From contig NZ_FNWU01000013.1 in NCBI RefSeq assembly GCF_900108505.1, forward strand, positions 1 through 42,037: a stretch of DNA of 42,037 bases, written 5' to 3'. Under the pieces are notes generated by a model. It saw only the letters and a program-made list of their open reading frames with translations. It made no database searches and was not told the origin of the DNA. This DNA is from Halopenitus malekzadehii. GTDB taxonomy: Archaea; Halobacteriota; Halobacteria; Halobacteriales; Haloferacaceae. This document shows, one piece after another, positions 1 through 8,022 of this stretch; within the stretch, counting starts at the first letter, position 1; the number at the start of each line of letters is the position of its first letter. A program made the translations under genes and the position numbers.

Positions 1-2
1 AC

Positions 3-311
3 ATCACCGCCGATCACGCAAAACATTTCATTTTAGCACTATGTGACGAATTTGAAGAGGATCTGATCGTCGTACTCGATGGCGCACCGTATTTTCAGGC
101 ATCGGCCGTCACGGACCTCGCGGCCCGTGACGACCTCGCGTTTGTGACGCTCCCGTCATATTCGCCGGAGTTGAACCCTGTCGAAGAGTGTTGGAGACAG
201 CTCCAAGCAGCTCTCAGCAACCGGTTCTTCGATTCACTCGACGAACTTACAACGGCAATCGATACCGCTCTTGACCAAATTTCTATCCCAAAAGTGAGCA
301 ACTATTTCTAA
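3..311 (+). pseudogene. IS630-family transposase, C-terminal fragment
   Basis: The open frame enters from the left edge and stops at TAA 309-311. It shows the C-terminal half of an IS630-type DDE transposase. The second catalytic Asp lies in VVLDGAPYF, and the Glu-bearing motif is SPELNPVEECWRQLQ. The beginning lies outside the window, so the gene may be complete or broken upstream. The frame runs directly into the stump of another gene, so the right end of the element must lie within a few bases of the stop codon, among the TA dinucleotides at about 315-322. It belongs to the same superfamily as the complete element at 32214-33355 but is clearly a different sequence. Confidence 0.85.
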
Positions 312-312
312 C

Positions 313-660
313 GTCTACTATATCCCAGCACTGGAATTTGTCGGTTTAGATGATGAAAAAGAAGCGCTTCTGGAGGCATTTATCCCTTATGCTGCGGGGG
401 AAGACGATGGATTCGCTCACTTCCGCACAAATGCAACTCAATCAACTTCTCTCCTTGAGCGACTTGAAGCATTAACTCTACCACAACTTAGCGACGTTAG
501 TGATGGGCTTGAGAGATTTATCAATAGACGCGAGCGTGCAGAGAAACTTGACGAGAAAATCAACGAAAACGAAAAAGTAATTGAACAGAGAGCATGTGAA
601 TTGTACGATTTAGAAGCTAAAGAAAAACAATTAGTTCAAGATACACCATTTGATGACTGA
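313..660 (+). pseudogene. C-terminal remnant of a probable DNA adenine methyltransferase
   Basis: This frame is open from the transposase end to TGA 658-660 and has no start of its own. Its last 60 residues are a charged helix ending in KVIEQRACELYDLEAKEKQL. This matches the pattern of the extreme C-terminus of Eco57I/PglX-type N6-adenine methyltransferases (Asp/Glu-x2-Val-x2-Leu-Tyr-x-Leu-x2-x-Glu). It overlaps the downstream helicase start by 8 bases, so the two were translationally coupled. The N-terminal catalytic part (the NPPY motif) is missing, presumably cut off by the transposon to the left. Assignment to a methyltransferase is an inference from this tail and from the helicase neighbour. 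The base composition is more AT-rich than in the core genes. Confidence 0.55.
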
Positions 661-3625
661 TTACGCAGTCGGTGACCAAGTTAAATTCGCTGGTGGACGG
701 GGTGAGATCACAAAGATCGAAGACCGCCTGAATGGGAGCAATCTGCTCCATGTATACACTACAGAAGGTCAACTCCGCAAGCTTCCGAGCGGCTTATCGC
801 ATGTCGAAAAAATTGACTCCATCGTCGACCGACTTGCAGCCAAGCAGATCGACGACCCGATCCACCACGATCTCCGAGAACGAGCAACCCGCCTTGACCT
901 CGCGTATCGCTACGACCGGTTCCTCTCGTTGACGAACAACCGCATCGAGATCGAACCATATCAGGTCCAAGCCGCCTACGAGATCCTCAATTCGTACGAC
1001 CACCGCTATCTTATCGGTGACGAGGTCGGGCTCGGAAAGACCATCGAGGCCGGCATCGTCATCGAGGAGCTCATTGCTCGAGGTCGCGCCGACCGTGTCC
1101 TCATCGTCGCGCCCGCTCCGCTCACGGTCCAGTGGCAGGAAGAAATGCGCGAGAAGTTCGACCAGAACTTCGTCATCTACGACCGCGAGACCGTGCGGTC
1201 GAAACGCCAGTCGCATCCGAACCAGAACGTTTGGGCACAGGAGGATTTCATCATCACCTCCGTGGACTTCGCCAAGCAGTCCACCGGCGAGACGGGCTCA
1301 GACGCTGTCTCACCTATCGATGCGCTCGACAATCTCGAACCCGAGTGGGACGTCGCCGTATTCGACGAGGCCCACCACCTGACCGCCAGACGGTCGAGCG
1401 ACGACTCGATGGAACGAACCCAGCGCTACCGTGTCGGCGAGGCCGTCGCAAACAACTCAGACGCGCTGCTGCTGCTAACCGGGACCCCACACAAGGGCAA
1501 GTCCGACCAGTTCTACTTCCTCATCAGCCTGCTCGACCCATACCGCTTCGGCCACGAGTCACAGATTGAACCCGAGGCCCTCGACGACCTGATGATCCGC
1601 CGGCTGAAGGACGACATGTACGAGACAGACGGGACCCGTATGTTCCCCGAGAAGAACATCGAGGCTCTCGGCGTCGAGATGTCCCCAGCCGAGCGCAAGC
1701 TGTACGACGACGTCACCGAGTACATTCGCGAGTACTACAACCTCGCCCGCCAGGAGGAGAACCAGGCCGCCGGCTTCACGATGGTCATCTACCAGAAGCG
1801 GCTCGTCTCCAGCATCTACGCGATTCGGAAGTCGCTCGAAAATCGGATGCGTGCCATTCAGAACGATAGCATCGGTGGCGACCTCCCCGACGACGTACAG
1901 GACCTCATCCCTCGCTACAGTACCGAGCCCGAAACGATGACCGACGCCGAACGGAACCGCATCGAGGAAGCCCTCGAAACGGTCACGATTACGCAGAACC
2001 CGACCCAGGTCCGGGCGGAGCTCAACCGCGTCAAGCAGCTCTGGCAGCAAGCCAAGGCCATTGAAACCGACTCGAAGGCGCAGCTCCTCACGCAGTTCGT
2101 CAGCCGAATCCTGCGCGAGGATCCGGACGAGAAGATACTCATCTTTACCGAGTACACGGACACCCTCGAATACCTTCGCGACGAGATCTTCCCCGAGCAC
2201 GACATCGCGCAGGTGTACGGCGACCTCAACCAGGACCGTCGCCGCCGCGAGATGGAGAAGTTCGAGGAGGAGGCCAACATTATGCTCGCAACCGATGCGG
2301 CACAGGAGGGACTCAACCTCCAGTTCGCCCACATTATGGTGAACTACGACCTCCCCTGGAACCCGATCCGCATCGACCAACGAATGGGTCGACTCCACCG
2401 ATACGGGCAGGAACACACCGTCGAGATTCGCAATCTCTTCTTCAAGGACACCCGCGAAAGCGAGATCCTCACGCTGCTGCTCGAAAAGACCGACCAGATC
2501 GAGTCGGACCTCGGGATGCGCTCCGACGTGATGGGCCGCATCCTCGAGGACGTCGACCTCGACGAGACGATTATGGCCGCCATCGCGAACGACACGCCCA
2601 CGGACGAAGTCGTCGCGAACATCGAGTCGACGATCGAAGAGCGCAAGCAGGCGCTTGAGACGGTCGAAGAGCAGTTCCTCATCCGTGACCGCTTCGACCT
2701 GTCCGAGGAAGACAAGGAGATTCTCGACGTTATCGAGCGCAGTCAACACGGCGAGGTAAGCGAGGACGACATCGAGGTGCTCGTTCGCGAGTTCTTCGAT
2801 GCCTTCGATGGGGACATCAAAGGCGTCCGTCCCGGGCCGGCACGCTCCGGCGGCGATGTCTACCAGCTGGACGTTCCCAACGTGCTCTCCGGCGAGCAGG
2901 TCAAGCAACGATACCCGACGGCGACGTTCACGAAGGAGGTCGCGATGGACCAGGACGATGTCGACTTCATCGCGCTTGACCATCCCCTCGTCCAATCACT
3001 CATCGATTTCTGTCTCGACTCCGACCGCGTGGATGGGCGAATCGCTGCCAAAACGACGACCGATGAAAACGCTCCCGGGATCCGTTTCACCTACCGGCTA
3101 GGCTACGTCTCCGGCTCCGGAGATGTGGTGACTGAGAAGCTCGTTACCCTATACGTTACAACGGACGGAACGGTCACCACGTCCGCACCGGAAATCACCG
3201 ATACGCTGCCGCCCGCGGAAGCAACGGGGAGTGAAGACCTCGATCGGCTCGCGTCGATGGCTGAGGACCTTCACCAGCAGGCGGAGATGGAAGCGTGGAA
3301 TCAGGTCGAATCCTTCGCACAGGAGGCGCGAACCGAGCGTGAACGCGAGACCGAAATCAAACGCCAACACGCGGAACGACACTTCGAGGAGGAGATAAGC
3401 CGGTGGGAAGAGCGACTCGAGGCGTACGAGGCGCGTGATGAGCAGGGAGGGGATATGTCGGCACCGATCGGAAACGCGAAACGCCAACTAGAGATACTCC
3501 GGCGTGACCAAAAGGCCGAATTAGAGCGTCTCGACGAGGAGCAGCACGTCACTCCCGAAGAGCCCGACCTCATAACCGCTTCCTTTGTTCTGCCGGAAGA
3601 TGGCATACACCGAAAACAGCCGTAG
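653..3625 (+). CDS. SNF2/RapA-like helicase of a restriction/defence locus
   Basis: A 990-residue superfamily 2 ATPase. After an N-terminal beta-rich segment (about 1-60) come the SNF2 motifs: Walker A in GDEVGLGKTIEAG (about 121-133), DEAH Walker B in VFDEAHHL (about 236) and motif III LLTGTPHKGK (about 273). The C-terminal helicase domain has DAAQEGLNLQ (about 547) and the arginine-finger motif QRMGRLHRYGQ (about 575-585). The final third is long, acidic and coiled-coil rich, as in RapA- and DrmD-like proteins. A TTG at 650 is possible, but ATG 653 is preferred. It overlaps the methyltransferase stump upstream, which fits an ATP-dependent restriction or DISARM-like module. No nuclease, PLD or DrmA/B gene is visible, so the exact system is unresolved. 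Confidence 0.85.
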   Translation: MTDYAVGDQVKFAGGRGEITKIEDRLNGSNLLHVYTTEGQLRKLPSGLSHVEKIDSIVDRLAAKQIDDPIHHDLRERATRLDLAYRYDRFLSLTNNRIEIEPYQVQAAYEILNSYDHRYLIGDEVGLGKTIEAGIVIEELIARGRADRVLIVAPAPLTVQWQEEMREKFDQNFVIYDRETVRSKRQSHPNQNVWAQEDFIITSVDFAKQSTGETGSDAVSPIDALDNLEPEWDVAVFDEAHHLTARRSSDDSMERTQRYRVGEAVANNSDALLLLTGTPHKGKSDQFYFLISLLDPYRFGHESQIEPEALDDLMIRRLKDDMYETDGTRMFPEKNIEALGVEMSPAERKLYDDVTEYIREYYNLARQEENQAAGFTMVIYQKRLVSSIYAIRKSLENRMRAIQNDSIGGDLPDDVQDLIPRYSTEPETMTDAERNRIEEALETVTITQNPTQVRAELNRVKQLWQQAKAIETDSKAQLLTQFVSRILREDPDEKILIFTEYTDTLEYLRDEIFPEHDIAQVYGDLNQDRRRREMEKFEEEANIMLATDAAQEGLNLQFAHIMVNYDLPWNPIRIDQRMGRLHRYGQEHTVEIRNLFFKDTRESEILTLLLEKTDQIESDLGMRSDVMGRILEDVDLDETIMAAIANDTPTDEVVANIESTIEERKQALETVEEQFLIRDRFDLSEEDKEILDVIERSQHGEVSEDDIEVLVREFFDAFDGDIKGVRPGPARSGGDVYQLDVPNVLSGEQVKQRYPTATFTKEVAMDQDDVDFIALDHPLVQSLIDFCLDSDRVDGRIAAKTTTDENAPGIRFTYRLGYVSGSGDVVTEKLVTLYVTTDGTVTTSAPEITDTLPPAEATGSEDLDRLASMAEDLHQQAEMEAWNQVESFAQEARTERERETEIKRQHAERHFEEEISRWEERLEAYEARDEQGGDMSAPIGNAKRQLEILRRDQKAELERLDEEQHVTPEEPDLITASFVLPEDGIHRKQP

Positions 3626-3742
3626 GTCCGCTGTATGCTTCTTTCAAGTGCCACAAGTCCATCCACAGGGACTTGTTCCATCCGTGATTCGGTGAATCAA
3701 CCGGCAGAATGAGCGTGCATATCCAACAATAGAATTGAATTT

Positions 3743-4987
3743 TCACATATTATTTTTCTTTTCCCCTGAGAACCACCGTTTTATTATGTATCCCGCCCCA
3801 CCGAGACTTGCAATTGTGCTGGTGATCCCAAATCCGGGGGTTGAAATTGAACTCTGATTGTCGGCAATATTGAGTGATTCGGTAGTAGTAGCTATTTGTC
3901 CCTCGTCATCAACAACAGATAATTCGACAGTGTATCCGCCGGATTCCTCAAACGTATGAGTGGCTGTTTCTCCAGAGGCAGTGTTTCCGTCCCCGAAATC
4001 CCATGAATAGTTCACAATCTCGCCATTCGGTGTTTCCGAACTACTCGCATCGAATGCAACTCTTTCTCCAACTTCTGGAGTCGATGGTGTGTACTCGATG
4101 GTAGCGACGATCTCCCCGCTGGCATCTTGTATTTGATCGGAATCTTCCTGATCCTGTGATGTGTTCTGGTAGATCTGGCTAATCTCACTACTTGATAATT
4201 CGCCTTCATAGATTCGGAAATCGGATACTTTCCCATTTAGGGCACCAGTTCCAGTACCCCACTCTTCTGGATTTCCGCCGTACCAATTACCGATAGTTAT
4301 ATCTACCCAGAATGATGAGTAATGATCATTTTTACCTTGCATATTATTGTCAGAATATACCGAATTACCATCGATGTACATCCTGACAAAATTGGTAGAA
4401 TCAGCAATGACACCGATATAGTGCCACTGATTTAGAGATATCTTAGGTGTTTCCGACATAGAGTAGGCCTCTTGGCCATCGGCCCAAGACGGGTTATCGC
4501 GCACATTGAATTCAATGCCCACTTCATTATCCGATTCAGTTTCAATCGTCCGGATGTTCATCCCTGTCTCATGAATATATATCGTCCCGTTATCGGACTC
4601 CTCAGGATAGAACCAAAATGAAAAGCTAACTGGCCCACGATTGGAAGCCATAAGATTTAATTCCTCATTCCCTCCACGGCTTATTCTTAACGCATCATCA
4701 CCATCGAAATAAACACTATCCCGGCCGTTGAACGAACTTAGTTGCGGGTCGCCATCAGCTGATTCAGCATTATGCCCACCAGCGACATCGTTAAATCCAT
4801 CTTCAAAGGGCCAATGTGCTATGAGATCGTCAGCCCGTACAATATGGTTATCGGCAGCAACGGGTGCTACACCTACAGTCCCAATGGTCCCACCTATGGC
4901 AGCCGTTTTCACTACGTCTCGACGGGTGAAGCCCATTTTAGCCATATTCTTCTCGATATCATTCGAAATTGGATCTCGATCGGACAT
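3743..4987 (-). CDS. Tat-exported LamG/PKD surface protein
   Basis: A 414-residue secreted protein. The N-terminus has a twin-arginine signal (RRDVVK at 22-27, then a short hydrophobic stretch ending VAPVAADN). Residues about 50-270 look like a concanavalin A-like LamG jelly-roll, with the motif VSFSFWFYPEE and a segment on small-area display and hydration. Residues about 290-372 form a PKD domain (the NYSWDFGDGNTASGETATH signature). The tail has PGFGI, a hydrophobic helix and a basic cluster (IIKRWF), resembling an archaeosortase PGF-CTERM sorting signal. It is therefore probably anchored at the cell surface and binds or encloses a glycan or ligand; no catalytic residues are recognised. The AT-rich codon use contrasts with the core genes and suggests transfer. 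Confidence 0.8.
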   Translation of the reverse strand: MSDRDPISNDIEKNMAKMGFTRRDVVKTAAIGGTIGTVGVAPVAADNHIVRADDLIAHWPFEDGFNDVAGGHNAESADGDPQLSSFNGRDSVYFDGDDALRISRGGNEELNLMASNRGPVSFSFWFYPEESDNGTIYIHETGMNIRTIETESDNEVGIEFNVRDNPSWADGQEAYSMSETPKISLNQWHYIGVIADSTNFVRMYIDGNSVYSDNNMQGKNDHYSSFWVDITIGNWYGGNPEEWGTGTGALNGKVSDFRIYEGELSSSEISQIYQNTSQDQEDSDQIQDASGEIVATIEYTPSTPEVGERVAFDASSSETPNGEIVNYSWDFGDGNTASGETATHTFEESGGYTVELSVVDDEGQIATTTESLNIADNQSSISTPGFGITSTIASLGGAGYIIKRWFSGEKKNNM

Positions 4988-5003
4988 AGTTTCATAAGAT
5001 TAA

Positions 5004-5018
5004 TGGGTATTAATAAAA
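5004..5018 (-). promoter_or_regulatory. TATA-like box of the LamG/PKD gene
   Basis: The sequence (minus strand) TTTTATTAATACCC is an AT-rich box centred near 5013. It lies about 25 bases before the start codon at 4987, which implies a leaderless transcript. Confidence 0.45.
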
Positions 5019-5124
5019 CTGTTTGTTAAATTGATCCCCTGTATTGACCGGAGATGAGTAGTGGATTCACTGGTAGAGGATTTCAACAGATCCAATACAT
5101 GTTCCATCTTCTGTATTTGATACA

Positions 5125-5148
5125 CTTCTTGTAACAAGTTACAGGAAG
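5125..5148. repeat. palindrome CTTC-t-TGTAAC-AA-GTTACA-g-GAAG
   Basis: A near-perfect inverted repeat: CTTC 5125-5128 pairs with GAAG 5145-5148, and TGTAAC 5130-5135 pairs with GTTACA 5138-5143 around AA. It lies about 140 bases upstream of the LamG/PKD gene start in an otherwise gene-free stretch. It could be a regulator site or a terminator-like hairpin. Confidence 0.6.
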
Positions 5149-5295
5149 ATCAAGACTGGCCACGAGATGTGTATTCCCTGTGCTGAACGATTCAACCCGT
5201 CGCCACCGTAGGTGAACAAATAAGTCTCGTATATCCCCCTGTTGGAAATCAACATTTGCGGCTAATCAAATACGTCCGCAAAAGTGTAGCCTGGC

Positions 5296-5425
5296 GACAA
5301 GGCGCGCCGAGTCAGGCGCGCCGACAACCCCTGTTTCTGCTGGAATCTGCCGAGCGAAGCGAGGCAGTGGTTTCTTTCCGTGGCTCCTTAGCCACACCTC
5401 TAAGGGGGAATTCGGTGCCCCCCGC
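5296..5425. other. structured non-coding stretch with four hairpins
   Basis: The gene-free interval 4988-5566 contains no convincing protein. Within it lie four consecutive inverted repeats. GGCGCGCC at 5301-5308 pairs with its copy at 5315-5322 (also a 10-bp direct repeat GGCGCGCCGA). CTGCC 5347-5351 pairs with GGCAG 5363-5367 around a GC-GAA-GC core. GTGGCT 5380-5385 pairs with AGCCAC 5390-5395. GGGGG 5404-5408 faces a run of six C at 5418-5423. The arrangement suggests a folded RNA, a mobile-element end or a replication-type region; none can be proven by reading. Confidence 0.4.
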
Positions 5426-5566
5426 CGAAATTGCAACTAACCTTCTCCGTTGCAGCTGTGTTCACAGTCGATCGGTCACCGATGAACTCCGAATCGGACC
5501 AAAGAAGAAGCAAAAAGCGCCGATAAACGGCCGGATGGATAGTGATGCCTCTCAGGAGTCGACGTG

Positions 5567-7249
5567 CTAGCTGGGGGTTCCGAGCGCGTCAGCGAAGCGC
5601 TTTGGCGCGTAACAGGTGCCGTCGACGCACGTGACTACCGGCGCAAACTCGAATCCGAATTGACGCAGCGGATTTCCGGTCACCTCCGCCCATCGTCTTG
5701 CACCCTGGCGGAGGAGTTCGCGTGCGTCTTCGATGCTTTCCGGTTGGAACCCGACCTCGAGCTCGTCCGGATCAGCTCCCTCCGTCGCGGTTATCGTCCC
5801 GCCATATCGGTCGAGCCACCGGCTCCACGGGTCTTTCTCGTCTCCGAACGACTCCGCTCGCGTGAGTCCATCGAGGGCGTTCTCCCACCCGCGTTGGATG
5901 CTCTCGGAGACCTGGTCGATATAGCCCGTCAGTTCCTGCGCAATGTACTTCGATCCGAGTTGGACTTCCCCATAGGTGTGGTCGACGAGTGGCCTGAGAC
6001 GCTTGAGAGCCCGGTAGACCGTATCGAGATGCACGCCGATGGAGTCCGCCAAATCCGCGGGCGACGTGGTTCCACCGTCGGTCAACAGTGTATCGACGAG
6101 CTCCGCATCGGTCGCGTTCATCTGGCTCGCGGTCGCAAAGATTTGGTCGTCCTGCTTGGACTCAATGCGGGGGAGACGCTCCGGGAGCAGTTTCCGCCAG
6201 CGTCGAGACCCCGTGACGGTGAAGTAGTCGTCCTCGACGAAGTAGTGGTCATCCGGCCGCGTCGGGATGTCCGACCACTCCAGGACGTTCAGCAGTGCTT
6301 CATCCAACTCGGTCTCCAGCTTGTCCAGGTCGTCCCAGTACAGCGTCTCGTCGTGGATCGAATTCTGGAACGAGACCCCGATCTTCGGGTGTTCAAGCTT
6401 GGTTCCTTTGACCGCGTCGGGGTTCCGCATATAGTAGTGCTTGAATTCCTTCGGGAGTTCGTGGGACCCGATGAGTTCACCCGCACGTCGAGCGTCGATC
6501 GTGGCCGTATGGTAGTATCCCGGACACTCCCGGTCGTCGCGGACCGTCTTCGCATACCCTTGCCGGTCACCGGACAGCAGTAGCGAGATCCGATGAAGCG
6601 TGCCATCGTAGGCGATTGCCACGTCTGTCTCTCCGATTTTGACACGCACGTAGTACTCCCCATCGACGATGTTTGATGAGGAATGGATGGTTCGAGGGTT
6701 GAAATCCTCCGGATGGATGTACGTGGGGCTATTGAATCGAAAGCCCTGGCGGTCAGCGAGTGTGTCGAGTGCCCGTTGGAGGACCTCCGGATACTGCTTG
6801 AACTCCCAGTAGGACCCTTCCACCTCGACGTCGTACCCTTCGATGTCGTACGGGTTCGACATCGGGTTCAACCCGTCTTTGGTGTCGATGTCTGGCCACC
6901 GAGGAGAGATACGGAAGTACGCCCGCTGACGCGCCTCGTCTTTCGCATCCGCCCACGACGAGTACGCATCCGGATACACGTAGATGAGATACTCCCTCAC
7001 CTCGTCCAGCTGGAAATCCGGCCTGTCACGGGGCGCAATCCCGGATCCCTTGAATCCGAATTCGACGGCCCACGTGTCGTCGCCGAGCTCCATCGACGTT
7101 CGCAATCGCCCGTGATCCTCGAAATTATGTTCTCCCTGGAGCGACCGAAGCCCGAAGTACGACCGTAACGGGTTTTTGAGGGAGGAACAGTCCCATTTGA
7201 GATACGCGTGGAATTCGTGAGGCTGTGGGTCGATGAACAGCCGTGCCAA
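5567..7249 (-). CDS. haloarchaeal winged-helix protein (DUF7845-like)
   Basis: About 560 residues if translation begins at TTG 7249, which follows a GGAGG ribosome-binding motif by nine bases. The open frame extends to 7561, but that extra N-terminus is an Arg/Thr-rich shadow of the overlapping zinc-finger gene. The opening FIDPQPHEFHAYL resembles the start of haloarchaeal proteins that I associate with DUF7845. A winged-helix segment lies near residues 400-450 (SPADLADSIGVHLDTVYRAL), suggesting DNA binding. Function unknown. It is the downstream partner of the zinc-finger gene and lies in the accessory block next to tRNA-Thr, so a mobile-element regulatory or replication role is possible. 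A real frameshift fusing it to the upstream gene is the alternative reading. Confidence 0.65.
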   Translation of the reverse strand: MARLFIDPQPHEFHAYLKWDCSSLKNPLRSYFGLRSLQGEHNFEDHGRLRTSMELGDDTWAVEFGFKGSGIAPRDRPDFQLDEVREYLIYVYPDAYSSWADAKDEARQRAYFRISPRWPDIDTKDGLNPMSNPYDIEGYDVEVEGSYWEFKQYPEVLQRALDTLADRQGFRFNSPTYIHPEDFNPRTIHSSSNIVDGEYYVRVKIGETDVAIAYDGTLHRISLLLSGDRQGYAKTVRDDRECPGYYHTATIDARRAGELIGSHELPKEFKHYYMRNPDAVKGTKLEHPKIGVSFQNSIHDETLYWDDLDKLETELDEALLNVLEWSDIPTRPDDHYFVEDDYFTVTGSRRWRKLLPERLPRIESKQDDQIFATASQMNATDAELVDTLLTDGGTTSPADLADSIGVHLDTVYRALKRLRPLVDHTYGEVQLGSKYIAQELTGYIDQVSESIQRGWENALDGLTRAESFGDEKDPWSRWLDRYGGTITATEGADPDELEVGFQPESIEDARELLRQGARRWAEVTGNPLRQFGFEFAPVVTCVDGTCYAPKRFADALGTPS

Positions 7250-7667
7250 ACGACTCGTCCTCCGCTTCCTCCACTGTGTCGTCCGTCTCGCCCTGGTCGT
7301 GTTCCTGTTGCAGGGTGCTCTGGTATGCCTCACAGGCGTCGAGGTGCCGTTCCGGGTCATCATCCGGAGTGTGCTCTGCCTCGCAGTAGCGGCACTGTGA
7401 GACCGGCTCGGCGTCACAGCGCCCTTCGTGATACCGCGCGAGCGACGCCGCCGTGAATTTACACCGGCAGAACCGACAGCGAGCAACGTATTCCGGAGCG
7501 AGGGAGCGACGCGGTCGTCGAGACGAGGAGCTGGAGTTGGTTTCTCGGCGTGGTTGAGCACGATCGACTTCCGATTGCTCGATTGCCGACTGGACGGAAT
7601 CCGCCCCGTCGGTCGTGACTGCGTCAGCTTCCTCGAGCTGGTCGAAGAACTCGCCCGCGTCGCTCAC
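7125..7667 (-). CDS. small protein with two CCHC-type zinc fingers
   Basis: A 180-residue protein if started at GTG 7667; a further in-frame GTG lies at 7727. Two fingers follow each other: C-x2-C-x12/13-H-x3-C in CRFCRCKF...YHEGRC and CRYCEAEH...RHLDAC. A Ser/Arg linker precedes them and a Glu/Asp-rich segment follows. Its last 40 residues overlap the next gene in another frame and look like low-quality coding, so either the genes overlap by 125 bases or the protein is normally fused to the downstream winged-helix protein. The role is probably DNA or RNA binding, by inference. Confidence 0.6.
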   Translation of the reverse strand: MSDAGEFFDQLEEADAVTTDGADSVQSAIEQSEVDRAQPRRETNSSSSSRRPRRSLAPEYVARCRFCRCKFTAASLARYHEGRCDAEPVSQCRYCEAEHTPDDDPERHLDACEAYQSTLQQEHDQGETDDTVEEAEDESFGTAVHRPTASRIPRVSQMGLFLPQKPVTVVLRASVAPGRT

Positions 7668-7726
7668 TGCGACCACCGTCCTTCGCGATCGCTGACGCGC
7701 GGAGCCGAGTTGCGGCTCGCGCGACA

Positions 7727-7785
7727 CCCCATTTTATGGGGGTTGAGAATACTATTATTGGACGTAACGCCCCCTTTAACAGGGG
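7727..7785. promoter_or_regulatory. promoter region with two short palindromes
   Basis: Upstream of the zinc-finger gene, on the minus strand, lies a TATA-like AATAATAGTAT at about 7750-7760. It is flanked by two perfect hairpins: CCCCAT-TTT-ATGGGG (7727-7741) and CCCCT-TTAAC-AGGGG (7771-7785). One lies upstream of the box and one at the expected transcript start, an operator-like layout. Confidence 0.4.
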
Positions 7786-7805
7786 AGATTGAAGGAAACG
7801 GCTTA

Positions 7806-7877
7806 AGCCTAGGCCGGGATTTGAACCCGGGGTCTCGTCCTTACCAAGGACGCGCTTTACCGCTAAGCTACCCAGGC
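7806..7877 (-). tRNA. tRNA-Thr (anticodon GGT)
   Basis: A 72-base cloverleaf on the minus strand. The acceptor stem GCCTGGG pairs with CCTAGGC (one G-U). The anticodon stem CGTCC/GGACG encloses the loop TTGGTAA, giving anticodon GGT for threonine. The T arm reads CCGGGTTCAAATCCCGG. The discriminator is T and no CCA is encoded. The 3' end (7806) faces the accessory block, as expected when integrative elements use a tRNA 3' end as attachment site. Confidence 0.93.
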
Positions 7878-8022
7878 GCTCGATGCGCATACGTCGGTTG
7901 AGCGGATTCGTCTTTAGGGGTTTCGATCCGTTCGGGCACCGCGACACCCTCACACGGCGGTCGGATCGCCTCGTCGATCAGGTGGCGTTTCGATCGCCTC
8001 ATCGATCACGACGTCGTTGCCG

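Noticed and set aside
1559-2995. 478-residue open frame antisense to the helicase
   Set aside because: Leu/Val/Asp-biased shadow of a GC-rich gene; the helicase on the other strand has all SNF2 motifs.
5256-5570. 104-residue frame in the hairpin region
   Set aside because: Interrupts four hairpins and has no recognisable domain; more likely non-coding.
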